From contig CAYZIL010000019.1 of the NCBI GenBank assembly GCA_964478515.1, forward strand, positions 1-43,488: a stretch of 43,488 bases of DNA, written 5' to 3'. This document shows, one piece after another, positions 40,095-43,488 of the stretch (the first letter of the stretch is position 1; every line of letters begins with the position of its first letter). The notes below the pieces were generated by a model. The model worked only from the letters and a program-made list of their open reading frames with translations, had not been told where the DNA came from and did not search any database. This DNA comes from HGM13233 sp964478515 (GTDB lineage Bacteria; Bacillota; Clostridia; Oscillospirales; Ruminococcaceae). Both the position numbers and the translations under genes were made by a program.

Positions 40095-40458
40095 ATTCGT
40101 TTGTATCGTCTGCCCCAACGGCTGCGAACTTCGCTGTGAGCAGTGCGGAAAAGACATAACCGTCAGCGGCAATATGTGCGCGCGCGGCGAAAAATTTGCC
40201 CGCAGCGAGCTTACCGACCCGCAGCGCACCGTGTGTACAACAGTGCGCACACTCTTCCCCGAAACACCGGTTTTGCCGGTGCGCGTCAGCGGCGAAATCC
40301 CCAAAGAGCGCATATTTGACGTCATGACCGCCGTCAACTCGCTGGTTCTCGACCGGCGTGTCGGCCGCGGCGAGATAATCATCCCCAACGTGCTGGGGCT
40401 GGGCGTCGACGTCATTGCCACCAGCGGCGTGCTGCTTGAAGGCAAGAGCGGGGACTGA
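40087..40458 (+). CDS. DUF1667 protein
   Basis: 123-residue small protein. The N-terminus carries cysteines in FVCIVCPNGCEL and then CEQCG and NMCARGEKFA, a likely iron-sulfur or zinc site. The C-terminal half (GEIPKERIFDVMTAVNSL, VGRGEIIIPNVLGLGVDVIAT) is the conserved DUF1667 part. The protein constantly follows GlpA-like and FAD/NAD oxidoreductase genes and is thought to be the third subunit of that complex. Overlaps the previous gene by eight bases. Confidence 0.92.
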   Translation: MTEFVCIVCPNGCELRCEQCGKDITVSGNMCARGEKFARSELTDPQRTVCTTVRTLFPETPVLPVRVSGEIPKERIFDVMTAVNSLVLDRRVGRGEIIIPNVLGLGVDVIATSGVLLEGKSGD

Positions 40459-40504
40459 ATTTTTTCCCTTTGCGGCAAATTAATCGTGAAGGAGCGAATT
40501 ACAT

Positions 40505-42073
40505 ATGAGCGACCCCCTGATACTCAGTTTCGACGTCGGCACCCAAAGCCTGCGCGCGCTGCTTATTAACAGCCGCGGCGAGATTGTCGACTACACCCAA
40601 ATCCGCTACGAGCGTCCCTATTACTCACTCAACGCCGGCTGGGCCGAACAGGCGCCCGGCCTCTATTTCAACACCCTGTGCGAGGCGAGCAAGCTCCTGA
40701 GCAAAAAAAGGCCCGAGCTGATGGGCGACATTACCGCCGTCACCGCGACCGTCATCCGCGACACCGTGCTGTGTCTCGACAGCGAGTACCGGCCGCTGCG
40801 GGACATCATCGTCTGGCTCGACAAGCGCGAGGCTGCCGGCGCCGCTGCCGCGATACCGGCGCGGTTAAAAGCGCTGTTCGCACTTGCCGGAGTCACTGAC
40901 ATGGTCGACATGCAGTACCGCACTGCCGCTTGCAACTGGATAATGGAAAACGAGCCGGAGCTGTGGCGCGAAACGGCGTATTTTGTATTGCTGCCCACCT
41001 ACCTCAACTACAAAATGACCGGCCGGCTGTGCGACTCGGTGGCCAATATGATAGGCCATATCCCGTTTGACTACAAGAACCGCCGCTGGATGGGCCGCGG
41101 CGGCATCACCCGCTGCGTTTTCGACGTGCCGAATAAAAAGCTCTGTCAGGATCTCGTAAGGCCCGGCGAGACTATCGGCCAAATCACCGCCGAGATGGCG
41201 CAGCTGTCCGGTATACCCGCCGGACTGCCGCTGATAGCGACCGGCTCGGACAAAAGCTGCGAGACGCTGGGGCTTTCCGTTATCGGCAAAAACCAGGCCG
41301 CGCTGTCTTTCGGCACCACCGCGACGGTGCAGTTGTGCACGCCCGACTATTTTGAGCCGCTGCCCTTTGCACCCTCCTACCCCGCCGTCGTCAGCGGCTA
41401 TTACAACCCCGAGGTACAAATCTACCGCGGCTACTGGATGCTGTCCTGGTTCAAAAAAGAATTTGCCCGCAAGGAGTGCGAACAGGCCGAGCTGCTCGGT
41501 GTCAGCGCCGAGTCGCTGCTAAACGAGCATCTCGCCGAAATACCGGCCGGCTGCGAGGGCCTGGTGCTGCAGCCCTACTGGTCGCCGGGCGTCGTCACCC
41601 CCAACGCCCGCGGGGCAATAATCGGTTTTTCCGACGTACACACCAGACACCACCTCTACCGCGCCGTTATTGAGGGCATCGGCTTCGGGCTTATGGACGG
41701 CCTTTACGCCATGCAGCGGCGCGGCAAGCAGCACATTGACGAGCTCTTCGTCGGCGGCGGCGGCGCCCAGGCGGACGAAATCTGCCAGATTACCGCCGAC
41801 ATGTTCGGTTTGCCGGTCAAGCGCATACAGACCCACGAGGCGTGCGGGCTCGGCGCGGCGATGGTCGCGTTTGTAGCCGACGGCACCTTTACCGACTACC
41901 GCTCTGCCATAAAGGCGATGGTCCACGTCAAGGACGTCTTTACTCCCGACGATAAGACGCACGAGCTGTACGAGCGGCTGTATAAAGAGATATACAGCGA
42001 GGTCTACAACAAACTGCTGCCGCTGTACAAGCGGCTCAAAAGCATTACAAGGAGAGCGAAAAGTGAGCAATAA
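40505..42073 (+). CDS. FGGY-family carbohydrate kinase (glycerol/xylulose kinase-like)
   Basis: 522-residue cytosolic kinase. Features are ILSFDVGTQSLRALLIN at the start, WAEQAPG, WLDKREAAG, IATGSDKSCETLG (catalytic Asp region, about 250), LSFGTTATVQL and ELFVGGGGAQADEICQITADM near the C-terminus. Its substrate is probably glycerol or a ketose-like polyol; in this operon a glycerol-type substrate would feed the GlpA-like dehydrogenase. It differs clearly from the RhaB-like kinase at 33858. AAGGAG lies 11 bases before the ATG. The last codons overlap the start of the next gene. Confidence 0.9.
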   Translation: MSDPLILSFDVGTQSLRALLINSRGEIVDYTQIRYERPYYSLNAGWAEQAPGLYFNTLCEASKLLSKKRPELMGDITAVTATVIRDTVLCLDSEYRPLRDIIVWLDKREAAGAAAAIPARLKALFALAGVTDMVDMQYRTAACNWIMENEPELWRETAYFVLLPTYLNYKMTGRLCDSVANMIGHIPFDYKNRRWMGRGGITRCVFDVPNKKLCQDLVRPGETIGQITAEMAQLSGIPAGLPLIATGSDKSCETLGLSVIGKNQAALSFGTTATVQLCTPDYFEPLPFAPSYPAVVSGYYNPEVQIYRGYWMLSWFKKEFARKECEQAELLGVSAESLLNEHLAEIPAGCEGLVLQPYWSPGVVTPNARGAIIGFSDVHTRHHLYRAVIEGIGFGLMDGLYAMQRRGKQHIDELFVGGGGAQADEICQITADMFGLPVKRIQTHEACGLGAAMVAFVADGTFTDYRSAIKAMVHVKDVFTPDDKTHELYERLYKEIYSEVYNKLLPLYKRLKSITRRAKSEQ

Positions 42074-43488
42074 ACCTTATAACGAGTTCGAGCCGGCATG
42101 GGTAAAGACCGCCGCGCCCAAAGACAGCTACCGCTCCATATTTCGCTGGGGCGACCCGGATTTTGTCAAATACCCCAAGGAATCGCTGTATAAACTTATA
42201 AAAACGACGTTCGGCATGACCGACGCCGACTTCAGCAAATACTGCGGCGACATCGGTATGGACAGCGTCAAGCTCGGCGCGCCCTGCCGCCTTGCCGAAA
42301 AGCATTTAGCCGCGCTGCGGGAAATTTTCGGCGCCGAATTTGTCACCACGGACGATTACGCCCGCCTCGCCGTCGCCTACGGCAAAACCGGCTACGACGC
42401 GCTGCGGCTGCGCACTCACCGCATTGACTGTCTGCCCGACGCCGTCGCCTACCCCGACACAGCCGAGCAGGTGGAAAAATGTGTTGCCTACTGTAACGAG
42501 AACGACATTCCGCTGTATGTCTACGGCGGCGGCAGCAGCGTCACGCGCGGCGTCGAACCTGTAAAGGGCGGCGTCTCGCTGGACATGAGACTGCGCTTTA
42601 ACAAGGTAATAGATTTTAACGAGACCGACCAGACAATAACCGTGCAGGCCGGAATGTCCGGCCCGGCACTGGAACAGGCCGTTCAGAACGCGCCCGAGCG
42701 CTTCGGCGCCGAGCGCCGCTACACCGCCGGCCACTTCCCGCAGTCCTTTGAGTACAGCAGCGTCGGCGGCTGGGTCGTGACCCGCGGCGCCGGTCAGAAC
42801 AGCACCTATTACGGCTGCATTTCCGACATTGTCCTCTCGCAGCGCTACGCGACGCCGGCGGGCGTCGTCAGAACCCCGCACTACTCGCGCCAGGCCACCG
42901 GCCCCGACCTTAACCAGATAATGATGGGCGGCGAGGGCGCGTTCGGCGTGCTGACAGAGGTCACTTTAAAGCTGCACCGCTATATGCCGCAAAACCGCCG
43001 CCGCTTTTCGTTTATCTTCCGCGACTGGCAAACCGCGCAGCAGGCCGCCCGCGAAATGATGCAGTGTGAGGCCGGCTTTGCCTCGGTCTTTCGCCTTTCC
43101 GACCCCGAGGAGACCAGCTTGATGCTCAAGCTCTACAATGTCGACGAATCACCGCTGCGCCACCTGCTGAGCGTCGGCGGATACAAAGATATGCAGCGCT
43201 GCTTGTTCTTGGGCTTTACTGACGGCGAAAAGGGCTACAGCCGCAACGTGGCGCAAAACATAAAAAAAATAGCGCGCCGTTTCGGCGGCATGAGTCTGAC
43301 CGGTTACGTCTGCAAAAGCTGGGAACACGGCCGTTTTACTGACCCCTATTTGCGCGACACCATGCTCGACTTCGGCATAATGACCGACACGCTCGAATGC
43401 ACTGTCAACTGGTCAAACATGGCGAAAGTGCACGAGGAGGTGCGCAAGGTCTGCCACGCACTGCCCAACACCATAGTCACCACCCACA
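42063..43488 (+). CDS. FAD-linked oxidase family protein, alkyl-DHAP-synthase-like (3' end outside window)
   Basis: First 475 residues of a flavoprotein cut by the right edge. Starts with GTG at 42063 (AAGGAG upstream), overlapping the kinase. The FAD_binding_4 domain shows PLYVYGGGSSVTRG (about 160) and FEYSSVGGWVVTRGAGQ (about 238), then GPDLNQIMMGGEGAFGVLTEVTLKLH (about 280). The last two closely parallel human alkylglycerone-phosphate synthase (SLEFSTVGGWVSTRASG; MGSEGTLGVITE). The family is broad (also GlcD, lactate oxidases), but the VGGWV..R and N-terminal RWGDP pattern favours the AGPS branch, which makes the ether bond of alkyl-DHAP. The catalytic His cluster lies beyond the window. 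Confidence 0.85.
   Translation, partial: MSNKPYNEFEPAWVKTAAPKDSYRSIFRWGDPDFVKYPKESLYKLIKTTFGMTDADFSKYCGDIGMDSVKLGAPCRLAEKHLAALREIFGAEFVTTDDYARLAVAYGKTGYDALRLRTHRIDCLPDAVAYPDTAEQVEKCVAYCNENDIPLYVYGGGSSVTRGVEPVKGGVSLDMRLRFNKVIDFNETDQTITVQAGMSGPALEQAVQNAPERFGAERRYTAGHFPQSFEYSSVGGWVVTRGAGQNSTYYGCISDIVLSQRYATPAGVVRTPHYSRQATGPDLNQIMMGGEGAFGVLTEVTLKLHRYMPQNRRRFSFIFRDWQTAQQAAREMMQCEAGFASVFRLSDPEETSLMLKLYNVDESPLRHLLSVGGYKDMQRCLFLGFTDGEKGYSRNVAQNIKKIARRFGGMSLTGYVCKSWEHGRFTDPYLRDTMLDFGIMTDTLECTVNWSNMAKVHEEVRKVCHALPNTIVTTH

Noticed and set aside
1..43488. CRISPR array, tRNA or rRNA genes
   Set aside because: No regularly spaced identical repeats and no cloverleaf or rRNA segments were noticed; only tmRNA and SRP RNA were found.

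Overview
The window reads as the chromosome of a fairly GC-rich Bacillota bacterium, most likely class Clostridia (an Oscillospirales-like gut anaerobe). The evidence is the gene order SRP RNA - dnaX - ybaB/ebfC - recR, the galactitol-type PTS with an HPr-like protein, a BTAD-type regulator, PduL, and an FAD-oxidoreductase/DUF1667 module. No respiratory genes are seen. The species cannot be fixed from the sequence alone.

Layout. (1) 1-2170: the end of an integrative element, with the tail of a ParB-like gene, a small ORF and a large serine recombinase whose C-terminus looks frameshifted. It stops just short of the tmRNA gene. (2) 2171-5801, minus strand: housekeeping block of SRP RNA, dnaX, ybaB, recR, smpB and ssrA. 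(3) 5803-9555, minus strand: pduL, trxA, a peptide-type ABC substrate-binding lipoprotein that looks circularly permuted, rpiB and an orphan gene. (4) 9698-14480, plus strand: a BTAD regulator, then glycerate 2-kinase, an MFS carrier and a hydroxypyruvate-isomerase-like protein, which fits C3 hydroxyacid (glycerate/hydroxypyruvate) use. (5) 14727-15650, minus strand: an esterase. (6) 15789-22684, plus strand: a compact Wzx/Wzy-type surface polysaccharide operon (flippase, two GT2, one GT4, polymerase) followed by a VTT-family membrane protein.

(7) 23299-35327, plus strand: a carbohydrate region. A His-less HPr-like protein lies in front of a DeoR regulator and an operon resembling the enigmatic E. 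coli sgc locus: PTS IIB, IIC and IIA, an M42 peptidase-like SgcX, BtpA/SgcQ and epimerase SgcE. To these are added a zinc dehydrogenase, an SDR, a HAD phosphatase and an unknown protein. A second unit follows with a class II aldolase and a rhamnulokinase-like FGGY kinase. Together these could import and phosphorylate a sugar or polyol, oxidise or epimerise it, and cleave it to triose phosphate plus an aldehyde. (8) 35589-36401: a PHP phosphatase. (9) 36414-43488: a TetR regulator divergent from a BON-GlpA-like flavoprotein, a second flavoprotein, DUF1667, an FGGY kinase and an alkyl-DHAP-synthase-like FAD protein cut by the window end. This looks like a glycerol-phosphate/DHAP module possibly tied to ether lipids.

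The points most worth a second look are the circularly permuted binding protein, the alkyl-DHAP-synthase/GlpA-like cluster, the expanded sgc-like locus, the aldolase tail that resembles a microcompartment encapsulation peptide, and a pair of diverged dispersed repeats.
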